Assembly (NCBI RefSeq): GCF_014066305.1
Contig: NW_023501046.1
Location: 62,001 to 126,000, forward strand
Length of the DNA stretch: 64,000 nt
Direction of reading: 5' to 3'
Source: Letharia columbiana
Taxonomy: Eukaryota > Ascomycota > Lecanoromycetes > Lecanorales > Parmeliaceae
This document shows, piece by piece, positions 23,501 to 34,010 of this stretch. How positions within the stretch are numbered: the first letter of the stretch is position 1; every line of letters begins with the position of its first letter. Position numbers and translations under genes: made by a program. The notes under the pieces were generated by a model. The model searched no databases. It saw only the letters and a program-made list of their open reading frames with translations, and had not been told where the DNA came from.

Positions 23501-23866
23501 CTTTCGGTTCAGTAGGCTCTGTGACACAGCAGGAAGGCAGTCCCATCCTAAGCATTTCCGCACAGAGACACTCTGCTCGCTCAAGTGCGGCTTTCCATTG
23601 TGCCAAAGGATGCAGTATCCCTGTGCGAGGAGTTGATCGAGTCTGATCGCTGACGTTGTCGGCAACCTGCGTCGCCGAGGCTTGTGCGATGGCATCCAAA
23701 CACTTATCTACGTAAAATCAGTGGCACATCCTTAGACAAAGAAGGGCACTGAAGTACCATCACAGCATGAACTGGTGGAAGATTGATTGCGACGAGCGTC
23801 GCACGCAGAGCGTGCGCAAGGCCGCAATCGGAGTTCAGTGTCCATGTTGGTTTGCGAGCTTTGCAT
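20550..23866 (-). CDS. P1B-type copper-transporting ATPase
   Basis: Membrane pump for Cu(I)-type metals. Two exons: 23866-23758 and 23707-20550. A 50 bp intron joins SSCCD to DKCLDAIA, restoring a CCDDKC cluster; without the short first exon the frame has no ATG. About 1088 residues. Order: a Cys/Ser/Thr-rich N-terminus (0-230) with repeated TKTSCSS / TKTCCPS units; one heavy-metal-associated domain with GMTCTGC; about eight membrane spans; TGEAVPV; the CPC metal gate in SCPCAIGLA; the phosphorylation site DKTGTLT; an HP motif (SSKHPVSQAL); and GDGSNDA. Only one canonical HMA is clear. Substrate specificity is inferred from CPC; silver would also fit. An alternative ATG lies at 23845. Confidence 0.92.
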
Positions 23867-24465
23867 GATGGTTGCTACATTCACGCCGTGTTTCGAGTAA
23901 GGGGAAGAGATAAGCTAAGCTTGAAAGCGAAGTGAGGCTACAAAAGATCTGAAGTGTTACATGCCGTGGCAGGACTAGCGCCTTGGCACATGGACATATC
24001 TACTGCCACCACTACTCTTTAGCATTAATATTCTCGTTAACCATGACTCTTATGATCACCCTGAAACAGCCCCAACATATAATATCAAGTCATAGGGATT
24101 TATCTGCCCGTGTGGTTCAAAATATTCATTGATCATATGCCCTCAAGTGAGCAGCCCTCGTGGTTGGAGTATTAGTGCTGGCGTAGAAACAAAAGGCTCG
24201 AAGAACAGCAACGCATGGATCTTCCTGAACGCCAACCCAAAGGACTCAAGAACAGATATGCATGACTTTCCTTTCCCAAACGCCAAAACAAGGGCAAACG
24301 CTGGAAGCTGAAAGAGCAATGCAGTCCATCATTGTCCGATGTATCATGGCGCCTGCGCCGAAAGGAACCCCAATGAACTCGGAACTCTCGATGCTGCCGA
24401 GGCATGAAATCCTGTCAACTACTCCCCATGTCCGCCCATTACTCACCCACACCCTCTGCATTCCT
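23867..24465. other. Intergenic, no gene seen
   Basis: Promoter side of the P-type ATPase and 3' side of the next gene. I could not identify a copper-response element by eye. Confidence 0.4.
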
Positions 24466-24858
24466 TTAGTTGATCTTTTTGACTGCGATAAGACGACTTC
24501 CCGAAGAATATATCAGGCTGACTCTATCGCCCATTTTGAGAAGAAACCGCATGAGATCCGTGCTATCATCAACATTCTCACCTCTGGCTAATGCTTGCCG
24601 ACGATTTTCTTCTGTGGCATTCACCAACATATGTCCTCCGATTACCAAATCTGTGCTGGTCAGATTGCCGTCTTGATCGTTTAAAGGGCCCTCGTTATCG
24701 TCCGGGACAATCGTGATGTATGCAGGCAAAGCGCCAGCGAATTGCTGATGATCGCCGCTGACTTTGCCGAAGCGTTCGATTTTAACCTCCGAAGCAGGAG
24801 TGTTGCTACTGCCGCTAGGCGCTTGAGCGCTAGATGAGGGCTGTTGGTGGTCCGGCAT
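24466..24858 (-). CDS. Hypothetical protein, 130 residues
   Basis: Single exon from an ATG at 24858. The first 25 residues are Ser/Pro/Gln-rich (PDHQQPSSSAQAPSG). The remainder alternates hydrophobic and charged residues like a small folded domain (ALPAYITIVPDDNEGP, LVIGGHMLVNATEENRRQAL, FLLKMGDRVSLIYSSGSRL, ending AVKKIN). No signal peptide, membrane span or cysteine pattern. Not recognised. Codon use is consistent with neighbouring genes, which favours a real gene. Confidence 0.5.
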   Translation of the reverse strand: MPDHQQPSSSAQAPSGSSNTPASEVKIERFGKVSGDHQQFAGALPAYITIVPDDNEGPLNDQDGNLTSTDLVIGGHMLVNATEENRRQALARGENVDDSTDLMRFLLKMGDRVSLIYSSGSRLIAVKKIN

Positions 24859-27204
24859 CGTGGCTGATGTTTGGTGGTTTGATGTTGTTGGTGAGTTTTC
24901 TTTGCTTGTATGAAGCCTTGAATGCTGTGGATGTATGCCGTGGGTGTATGGAAGCTGTTTGCGTAATGCTGAGGTGAATTGATGTGTATGTAGATTCTTT
25001 TACTGTTTGTACTTGTTCAATACAAGAATACAAGAAGAGAGCGAGAATCTCCCTCCTGTACTCATGATAAGGCTGCCGGCTTGTGAGACAATGGGGACGA
25101 AGTAAGAGGCAGAAAACGATACGAGAGGGTCTCGTGCTATCCACACCATAGAGAGAAGGGAGAACGTTTCGGCTGGATGGAACAGAGAATGTGTTATCCT
25201 TCATTGAATAGGATGTTTCAGGCAACAAATCCCAGCGTATACATAGCAGAGGCTGAGCAGAAGACTGGAGTGGATGAGCCTTGAGTGGATGAGACAAGAA
25301 GAATGACGCGCGTTTCGTGATGCAGGAAGTGGGTAGGAGACCTTCCGTTGGTTAAGGTTTTCGCAGGACGACCGTATGACAAGATGGCACAGATCAAATA
25401 AGAGGCTGGAGACAATGTGCCATCCGAATTGTAGGTAGGAAGCGAGAGCTGTTCATAACGACCACCTCAAGCATGAAGCAGCAGTGGCAGGGAAGGAGAA
25501 TGAGGGGTTGAGACAAGACGACGACTTGTCGCGGGGACCGCAAGGAGAAGCAGTGGGCTTTTCGCTCGGCTACATAGGTCTTTGGAGTAATTGTTTAGTG
25601 GGAAATGCTCGACATCAAGACCGCCTGATATCGCTAAAAATAGAAGTTGAGGAGAGAAAAAAGCAGACAGCTGTGTCACAACCATCCGAGGCCTGCAGCG
25701 TCAGAGGCTGGATGTAAGGAGAAGGCAAGATCTTGCTCTGCCTAATTGGGAGAAAGGCATGGAGAGCTGCCCATCAACAAAGCACAGGGTCCGAAATTCC
25801 GGCGCCAAATCTGTTTTATAGGAAACCGCCTGTTGCGTGACAAGGAAGACGGCAAGAGCCGTCCGCCCGGGCTCAACTGAGGGGGGAATGCATATTTGGT
25901 TGCCGATTGGCTTCACATAGGAACAGCCTTGAAAGGATCTTCGGTACAATTCATGCAGAGCGTTCTCTGCGTGGTATGAACTCTCGCCATCTGGCGACAC
26001 ATCGACCAACCATGATGGGTTACGCAAGGCAGAAGAATATGGACAATGCGAAGATGCGAAAGCGTGCGCTACAAAGAGGCAGCACATGCCCTTCGTTTGG
26101 AACACGCAACCGGTCGAACAATAGAAGATTAGCATCGGAGGAAGCCGCATGCTGCATAAAAGGGTTTGAGAATGGACAGTGTCGAGCGAAGCGAGGTGTG
26201 TTTGGATGCTGGTCTGAACGTCTTTCGTCCATGCTGTAACAGGTAGGGCAAAGCTGTTGCTGATCCTCATAGTGAAACGCGAGTGCCTAGGACGAAGCAC
26301 AGCCCTACCGTCGCAGAATTTTGCGCATCAATTACTCTGACGGCTTCCTGCAGTTCTGCTTGCTGATGGTGTATGGGATCCTCCGACAGCGATTGGTTGA
26401 ATTAGATCCAACCCCTGAATGTGGGTAGTTGCGTAGTAGCAGGGTGGTAGGTCTTGAGCACTGATGTAAATAGCACCTAGGTCCATGTGCATCAAGAATT
26501 GGCGATCAATCTGGCCGGCTTTCCGCCCCTTCCGAATGCACTGCCTAGTAGAATGTATCATGTACGGTCATAGGCGTTGATGGATGCTACCTCTCTGATC
26601 ATGTGTGTGACATTGATAGCTGTGTTATCGAATTCAAGGCAGGGATGAGTCATGCTACTGGAGCAAAGAAAAAAGGAAGGCGCTGAAAATGGGTGAAGCG
26701 AGCTTAATTACTCTTTCATTGCCTCATGGCAAGCCCACTATTACTCTAAGCGGTATCGATGAAGAGAAAAGTGGAAATCAAGAGTCTACAACAGTAATTT
26801 AATGGAAGACAGGAGGACTCAAGAGAGATGTTAGATGATTTTCTGTAGATTTTCAGCACACATCTCGACTGGGTCCTGGGTGCAAAGGAGTACCATGTAA
26901 GTAATTCATGCATCGATCTAGATCTCGCAATGATAGGGCGGCGCTTACTTTAATGCCCGATCGGGGACGATCTTGGCATGACTCTCAAGCGCGATTCTAC
27001 GAGTATGCGTCACTATCGATAGCGACTCTACCAAGTACTTCAACAAACATTCTTGCCTTGTTTCCATTACATGCACAACTATTCCTACTTTGAATAGATA
27101 AAGTTAAACATAAAGATAATGGACTACTGAAACGCCTCTAATGGCTGGCCAAGGGGTTTTCAATCTCCCAAGACATAGGATAGCCTAATCTGTTACTGGC
27201 CAAC
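24859..27204. other. Long intergenic region with only doubtful frames
   Basis: 2.3 kb without a supported gene. The longest opening is minus-strand 25701-26300 (199 codons), Ser/Cys/Leu-rich with no recognisable domain; I regard it as chance or an old remnant. The right part contains the promoter of the GTPase gene. Confidence 0.4.
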
Positions 27205-29294
27205 ATGACTGCGGGGATGCAAAAACAGACTGCGCATGAGCGCCGGAAAGGGGAGTCGGTATGGAGTCCTATGTTGGGTCGTGATGCGTGATTTTGATCA
27301 AGCCTTGTGGTCTAGGCTTTGAGTGAATTCGCCGACTACGTCGAGAAGCAGCAAAAGAACCGCCCCTCCGCCGGCCGCGCGGGCTCTGTAGCCCCAAGCG
27401 ACAGTGGCTACTCGACTCAAAGCACCCAGTGTGAAGAGCACGCTGAGCTTGACATTCTTGATTCCCTCAATCTCGCCGAGACTTCCACTCAAGTCCGACT
27501 GAAAGACCTGCTCTTGGATTCGGGCGAAGATGCTGAGGTGACTCTACAACAACTCAGCGAAGTCCTGCAGAAGCGCATGTTGGAAGGCAATGGAGAGACG
27601 CTTTTCGACCTCGGGCAGGAAGACAATGGAGAGTCAATGTCGTTTTCGAAAGAGCAGTGGGACGTTGCGTTAGACAGGATACGGCGGGCTGCCAAGTTAC
27701 TGCAGGCGGAATGCCGAATACTTATGACGCGAAATGTGGGAGGGCCTGAAGAGGTAGAGACAATGAACGAGAAGCACCAGAGTGCTATGGGGAAGATCAT
27801 GATACGGCAGGAGCCCGAAACCCCAGAGGATGTCATTGAGACTCGAATAGCGGTAGTGGGAAATGGTAGGAGTGATGCTCACAGGATCAAATTCTCCAGC
27901 TAACCGAACCCATAGTGGATGCTGGCAAAAGCACCATGCTGGGTGTGCTTGTCAAGGGAGGCCTCGACGATGGCCGAGGCAAAGCACGGGTCAACCTTTT
28001 CAGGCATAAGCACGAAATCGAAAGTGGACGGACAAGTTCCGTCGGCATGGAGATCATGGGCTTCGATACGCGCGGGGACATTGTTGCCTCAAATGTGCCT
28101 GGCCGGAAGTTGTCATGGGAAGAGATTGGCAAACGCTCAGTATGGCTCTCAAGTTTTCAAGCAAGCACAGCGGCTAACTATGACAAAGGCAAAAGTCATC
28201 AGCTTCACAGATTTGGCCGGCCACGAGCGATATCTACGGACAACAGTCTTTGGGTTGCTGAGTAGCAGCCCAAACTACTGCCTACTCATGGTCGCTGCAA
28301 ATAATGGTCTCATTGGAATGAGCAAGTACGGAAGCTTCCTAGCCGGAATTGAGACGAAAACTTACCAGTACACAGAGAACATTTGGGTATCGCCCTCGCC
28401 CTGAATGTCCCAGTAATGGTAGTCATCACCAAAATCGACATCTGCCCACCTCAAATCCTCCAGCAAACCATCACCCAGCTTACCCGCATCCTCAAATCAC
28501 CCGGCGCGCGGAAAATCCCTATCTTCATCAAGAACCGAGAAGATACCATCGAAACGGCCACGCAATTCGTCAGTCAGCGCATCTGTCCTGTCTTCCAAGT
28601 TTCAAACGTCACGGGTGAATCCCTCGACCTCGTCCGGACCTTCCTCAACATTCTTCCGCACCACGGAAACTACGACGCCGAAGCCCCCTTTGAATTCCAC
28701 GTCAATGACACCTTCTCCGTGCCCTTCGTCGGCACAGTCGTATCCGGCGTTGTCAAAAGTGGCGTCATCCATGCCGGCGATGCTGTCTTGATAGGGCCTG
28801 ACTCCCTAGGCCAGTTCACCACAACCCACATCCGCTCCATTGAACGGAAACGTATCCCAGTCCCCGTTTGTAGCGCCGGTCAATCTGCCTCCTTCGCTCT
28901 GAAAAGGATCCGAAGGAAAGAAGTCCGCAAAGGCATGGTTGTGCTCCCAAAACTCGACGCTCCTCCCAAAGTCTACAGGGAGTTCATCGCCGAAGTCCTA
29001 ATCCTCTCGCACGCAACCACCATCAAGACGAAGTATCAGGCCATGTTGCATGTAGGCCCAATCAGCCAGACATGCGCCATCATCGACATTGACAGAGCGT
29101 TCATCAGAACAGGGGACAGGGCGACCGTGGCATTCCGATTTGTGCAAAGACCAGAGTATATGGCGGTCGGCGATCGGATATTGTTCAGGGAGGGAAGGAC
29201 GAAAGGCTTGGGCATTGTGAAAGCGGTGGGCTACGATGCTTCGAAACCCTTAGATCCGGACGCGGGAAAAGACGCCAATGGAGGAGGTGCATGA
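27205..29294 (+). CDS. GTPBP1/GTPBP2-like translational GTPase
   Basis: EF-Tu/eEF1A-superfamily GTPase related to GTPBP1/2, which act in ribosome rescue and mRNA turnover in animals. Five exons, 27205-27258, 27316-27865, 27916-28139, 28189-28325 and 28376-29294, join in phase to 627 residues. A 200-residue N-terminal extension is acidic and rich in Ser/Gln. G-domain motifs: G1 GNVDAGKST (split by intron 2 inside the Val codon), G3 DLAGHE, G4 TKID and G5-like SNVTGES. Domain II ([20 protein letters not shown]) and domain III follow. The first exon ([18 protein letters not shown]) supplies the only ATG, since the exon 2 frame has none near its start. Family-level identity is firm; the fungal role is not established here. 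Confidence 0.9.
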
Positions 29295-30193
29295 AGGGTA
29301 TGGCAGTCCTTGCATATTGCGTCTGAATCCGGAGTTTCTTGACTTACCGTCCGCAACCCCTTTCCGAATCGAGCGACAAGCGAGTTGTCAATTCCATTTA
29401 TGTATACAGTATCACTCATCACAGAAAAAACCACCTCGGTCTCTCCGTGCAAGGTACACATAGCCGGCTCGTCGCAAAGTGCTGAACTCCACGCAAAGTT
29501 ACGCCGTCGACACGAGCCCCAAGCCCTGCCCCACAAGGGCTAGGCTTGCGAAAGCCGCCTTTCACATACCCCGTTTCATGAATCGACCCTCCTCTCCGTC
29601 CGGCGGCTGCATTTTTACTCACTTTTACCTAAAGTACTTTCCTTTACTGCGTCCAGCCTGACCGAAAAGACGTCATGCCATGACAATCCTCGTGCATGCA
29701 TGCATGCATCATCATTATCCCACGTGTCATTTACTCACCTCATCATCAGCAGCGCGGCGCGAGATTCTCCACGCGTGCCCGAGAGCCCCGGTCCACCCTG
29801 CGCGATTACTTTATCACGTCTTTGTGTGATTTTTGTTAGAACGGGATGGATGAACGGGTGACCGAATCGCAGCTCTCGGTTGCGCCGGGCGTTTCCTAGG
29901 TAGGTTGGGTGGGCTGGGGGCGCTAGATCCATCAGCGGGCGGGCGTTGGCACGGTTGGGGAAGGTTGATGCGGTATGTGGGATCAAAGCTGTCAGCAATC
30001 CTTCGTCGGGACTTTTGCCTGAGTCGGGATCATCGTGTAGTGTCGTGTGATGTAGTTTCGTCAAATCATATGTGCAAAAAACGACTAGCCTTCGTTGTTG
30101 TACAAGTCGTGTCTAACCTGCAAGCGAGCGACCAAGCGCACGGGGTTGGTTTGTCTACAGGACAAGTATTGTACATTGTCGCGAAGCCGCTCA
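29295..30193. other. Convergent intergenic region
   Basis: 0.9 kb between two convergent genes. Contains a TGCA tandem run at about 29694-29708. No gene supported. Confidence 0.4.
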
Positions 30194-31123
30194 CTAAGCT
30201 TCATCATAATTTCCGACATGCTTGCTCGCGTCCTCGAGCAAGCCGACCCTTTTCCCTCTCCATTCGTCCCCAGGACCGAGGTGATTAGATAAGAATTCCC
30301 CGACGGAAGCGTACGTCAATCTCTGCTGCTTCCAATTATAGATGACGTTCAGAGCTGGCCCGATAAAAGATATCCTCCCCGCAATCCAAGGTTCCTGCCA
30401 AAGCCCAACCCGATCCGTCGTGACCACCAAAGGACCCGTGGGCTGAAGTGCGAAAGAAAAAACAAAGTCAGTCCTCGGACAGAACCTGACCGCAGAGCAC
30501 ATACACACACAGAAATTCTCAGCGAATATTAAACAAAAGCACCCTCACCTCCCCCTGGTCAATCCTCCCGGGACACAGCAAGCTCCAATCCAAATCCTTG
30601 GCATCGTTCCGCAAAAAGTCGTAATTCTTGTAATGCTCCGGATGGATCGGAAACACATCCCCCTCAATCTTGCCCGCATACCCCGGAATGTCCATCAACA
30701 CCTGCCCGGACATCACCCACAGTCTTATCGGCCTCGACCGTAACGGGCGTGACGCTTGCACTTCTTTGACGGCGTTGATGATGCAGCGGACGACCTTTTC
30801 CGAATCCGAGGTGCCGAAGGGCGTGTTGGAGCCGTAGACGGCGGCTTGGATGATGGCGTCGGTGTCCCCGATCGCTTCGACGAGGGAGGAGTGCGAGGTT
30901 GCGTCGCCTTGGGTGATGCGGAGGCGGGGGTGGTTGCGCAGCTCGGGGGGCAGCTTGGAGGGGTTGCGGAGGAAGGCGGTGACGTGGTGTTGCTTAGTGA
31001 GGCATGCCGCGAGGGCGGCTGAGCCGACTCGGCCTGCAGAGGCTTGTCAGTACGCGTGTCTAAGGATATGGAGATGTTTCAAAGAATATGAGGACCTGCC
31101 GCGCCAATAATGAGAATCTTCAT
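30194..31123 (-). CDS. NmrA-like / atypical SDR NAD(P)-binding protein
   Basis: Three exons, 31123-31096, 31033-30549 and 30442-30194, join in phase to about 253 residues. Exon 1 is only 28 bp and encodes MKILIIGAAG; the intron splits the Gly of the GAAGRVGS nucleotide-binding loop. Further signatures are RNPSKLPPEL, a D-A-T-S substitution of the usual GD motif region (ITQGDATSHSSL), and DWSLLCPGRI followed by a C-terminal half resembling NmrA/YwnB-type oxidoreductases. Such proteins bind NAD(P) and act as redox sensors or reductases. The substrate is not deducible. A clean 106 bp second intron separates GQGE from PTGPLVV. Confidence 0.82.
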
Positions 31124-31834
31124 GGATGTGTTTGGGAAAGTGTCCAGGTTGGAGACATATGGTTACGAAGGCTGTTAATCCTCTTGTAATGAAGTCGCAT
31201 GAAGCACCAGGAGCTTGGGTAAGCTTGGCCCGTAGGAGAAGGTGTGTATCAGTAAGGTTTCGTCCGTTGCATATGCGAGCTGAGGGTGTGCTACGCAGCT
31301 GGATCCCTCCAGCACGTATACGACGGACACGATGTCTTTATAAAGCTGCAGTAGGATGGCTCCTGTAAAGACATCATGTCCAATCGCATCATTGCTCCAA
31401 CAGCGGAAGCAGCAATGTGGAAGTAGCTGCAATAATGGCCACAGAGTTGGACAATCCGTGCGTGTGTTGGAAGGCCAAGAGTAGGAAGCGCAAGGAGCAC
31501 CTGATGAGGCATCGGCGAGAGGCACCAAGGCTCTGTGGCGTTGCCGCTAGACGATAGATTAGCCGCAGCTGCCTCTCTCGGCTGTCGATAAGGTCAATAA
31601 GCCGGTCATGAATGGTTTAATAATGAAGGACAAAGTCTCGTGCGAAACATTCCTTCAATCGGATTCACTCCTGAGGAACATGTACTGTTGTATCAGACTG
31701 CTGCACTAGAACAAATTTGTACCTCGTCTCGCAACTTTGCCTAGTTCTGGTAATCACGCGTACCGAGGCTTGTGTAAACGACCACCCCTCACCTATCATA
31801 CCATCATCGTATCGTGACCTCATAAACACCCAAC
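31124..31834. other. Divergent intergenic region (NmrA-like / EF-hand)
   Basis: 0.7 kb between divergent genes, presumably both promoters. No gene seen. Confidence 0.4.
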
Positions 31835-32447
31835 ATGGTGCACTTCTAGCTCTCATTCCCTTTCCAGTGTCCCAATGCTGATTGTTGAATAGCCTCCAAA
31901 ACGCCGCGCAGCTGCTCCAGCGCCAGCACCCAAGGAAAAGCAACCCCGCCAATCCGCACTTGCCAAAGAGAACAACATCAGCGCAGCCACCGAATCTGAA
32001 ATTAAAGAGGCTTTCTCCCTCTTCGCCAATTCGGACAAGGAATTGCCCTCCCGGTCCTTGCGCCAAGCGCTCACGGCTCTCGGCGTCCCTGCTTCCTCGC
32101 CGAGTGAGCTCCAAGACTTGCTAGATGCCGCAGATCCTGAAGATACTGGGACTATATCCTATGCGCATTTCGTTGCCGTCGCGGCGCTAAAACTGAGCAA
32201 CAGGAGTGAGGAGAGCCAACAGAGAGAAGTGGAGGATGCGTTCAGGTTGTTCACGAGTCTGGGTGGTGAGGACGGCAAGATCACATTGGCTTGTTTGAGG
32301 AGGGTGGCACGGGAATTGAAGGAAGATGTTGGGGAGCAGACAATGAAGGATATGTTATTGGAAGCCAATGGAGGCAGTGGAGTGGGCAGAGGGGTAGGGT
32401 TGAAGGACTTCGAGGGAGTCATGAGGAGGGCGGGGGTCTTCCGGTGA
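31835..32447 (+). CDS. Centrin/calmodulin-like EF-hand protein with degenerate loops
   Basis: Proposed two exons: exon 1 is only the ATG (31835-31837), followed by a 55 bp intron (GTGCAC..AATAG) and exon 2 at 31893-32447, 185 residues in total beginning MPPKRRAAAPAPAP. An intron directly after the start codon is known in fungal calmodulin genes. Two helical halves resemble centrin (IKEAFSLFANSD, DAFRLFTSLGGEDGKITLACLRRVARELKE, then a terminal GVMRRAGVF). Loop residues for calcium are largely lost: EF1 is shortened, EF2 (DPEDTGTISYAH) ends in His instead of Glu, and EF3 and EF4 lack acidic ligands. It may be a divergent CDC31/centrin or a spindle-pole-type scaffold; calcium binding looks unlikely. 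Confidence 0.7.
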
Positions 32448-32786
32448 TCTTCAGGGGCGTAAGGACAACGATTGAGGCGTTTAAGTATGGGCTTTGGCAG
32501 CACAAGGACGCGCACGCATTCACGATCCAACACTGATGGCAATAGATTGAAGGAGTAGAGTGCAAGTCTACCGACTCGCAATGTGAACCGGAAGGACACG
32601 AAGATGCATTGTCGACTATCTGACATGTGTGAGTCATTCTTGCTCGTTCATTAGAGACTCAATCGATGCTGATGGCTTGTAATGCGCAAAGCATTGTGAC
32701 TGTGGTCCGACCGAACTCTGGTCGATACGATTTCGACGATTGGCCGCCAGCATCGGATCTTTCGGATCTTAGTAGGGTCCCTGCAC
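32448..32786. other. Convergent intergenic region
   Basis: About 340 bp between two convergent genes. Nothing recognised. Confidence 0.4.
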
Positions 32787-34010
32787 TCACGCCGTGCTCC
32801 ACTGCGTCTCTGTAGCGGCCATCGCTGCCCCTTTTCCTGAGCCGCTTCGAAAAATAATGCCTGTTATCCGCCGTTTACGCCAACATGAAGGCTCTTGTAC
32901 TGATCCCTCAGATATCGTAATATCCGAGAAAACAGCTTCATGGGGGCTCCTGATATTCATCAACATCTCAATCAATTTGTCGATCTTCCGGTCTGTGGCT
33001 CTGTCGATCGCCTCCTGGAAGCTTTGAGCCCTCCGCGCGGTGACCACAACCTTTCGCAGGTTTCTGCACGTCCTCAGAAATTCGCAGAATTTCTTCCAAA
33101 GGAAAAGGAAATCGTCTGTTTCGGTACGATCTGTTAGTGTCAATGTTACATTGACATTCACCCTCTTCATTAAATCTGTCGGTCTCGGCACTTCATTCCC
33201 TGTGCTCTGCCGTACAAAAAGAGGTATGTCCTTGTAATACCTGCTGGGCTTGGTATCTATGCTGAAGGTGTTCTCCTCGTAAAAGATTCTCACAGCTTCT
33301 GCAAACACCTGTCTGCTCGCAGCAAAGAGCCTCACATCGACCGGCCCCGTTAGCGTATCTGCCGACCCATCTGAGGGAAACTGAAGCACTGGATACGATT
33401 GACTCAGCACGAGTGAGAAAATACCTCGCCGCAATTCGAAGGGGAGGTCCATGATTCGGAACGGTGTTTCTGGTACAGGTGTCTCGCGGCCCCCGCAAGC
33501 CCTGGGATGATCGAAGCGATATCTTTTCCACTTTTGCAATGCAGCATGGCGTGGTCCAATCAGTAGCCAGTCTTGGATCTCCCGCTCCGACAGGGATGCC
33601 CATGTCAATGATAGATCTACCACCGAGGGTGAAAGTGGGCAGTGCTTGTTAAACTTGGCAAGCTTAGCAGTGTTGTAGATTTCGTTCTTCTTTGCTTTGG
33701 CCAGATAATGCTCACGCTTTTTAAGAGAAAGTCCGTTCCAGGCGTCATCAATGGTCCCTGGTTCTCTGGTCTTGCGGAAATAGCAGTTAGGTTTCTTGCT
33801 TCGGAACCAACCTAGGAATACGGTTTCAGCTGTGATGGGCAATTGCTCTGGCCTTTTCCACTTCTCGAGCTCTGCTATCCTGCTCGCACGCCACTCTCTT
33901 TCTGTGGATCGATATCCCTCTTGATCAGAACGGTGGGGTGGTTCTTCATCAGTGTTGAATCTTTCGGTAATCCTAATGAAGTGTCTAGTTAGACAAGAGA
34001 AGAACGACAT
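32787..34010 (-). CDS. F-box-like (2EXR-type) protein with HMG-box-like N-terminal region
   Basis: Single exon, 407 residues. Residues about 55-125 have HMG-box spacing: an aromatic start (FLGWFRSKKPNCYF), then AWNGLSLKKREHYLAKAKKNEIY, matching the W-x2-L-S-x3-R-x2-Y-x3-A core of HMG boxes. From about 195 comes the motif LPFELRRGIFSLVL, then a variable region, ASRQVFAEAVRIFYEENTF and a Cys-poor tail, the usual layout of the large fungal 2EXR/F-box-like family of unknown function. A basic C-terminus (WRKRRITG) follows. The combination suggests a nuclear or ubiquitin-linked protein, but both domain calls are by eye and the HMG part is degenerate. Confidence 0.6.
   Translation of the reverse strand: MSFFSCLTRHFIRITERFNTDEEPPHRSDQEGYRSTEREWRASRIAELEKWKRPEQLPITAETVFLGWFRSKKPNCYFRKTREPGTIDDAWNGLSLKKREHYLAKAKKNEIYNTAKLAKFNKHCPLSPSVVDLSLTWASLSEREIQDWLLIGPRHAALQKWKRYRFDHPRACGGRETPVPETPFRIMDLPFELRRGIFSLVLSQSYPVLQFPSDGSADTLTGPVDVRLFAASRQVFAEAVRIFYEENTFSIDTKPSRYYKDIPLFVRQSTGNEVPRPTDLMKRVNVNVTLTLTDRTETDDFLFLWKKFCEFLRTCRNLRKVVVTARRAQSFQEAIDRATDRKIDKLIEMLMNIRSPHEAVFSDITISEGSVQEPSCWRKRRITGIIFRSGSGKGAAMAATETQWSTA

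Noticed and set aside
24830..25297. 155-codon minus-strand opening upstream of the 130-residue gene
   Set aside because: Different frame from that gene; no domain; probably leader and promoter sequence.
25701..26300. 199-codon minus-strand opening
   Set aside because: No recognisable motif, odd Cys/Ser/Leu composition and no upstream or downstream continuation; kept only as a note in the intergenic entry.
27319..27330. TTG as start of the GTPase gene
   Set aside because: An upstream 54 bp exon with ATG joins in phase through a good intron, so the non-ATG start is unnecessary.
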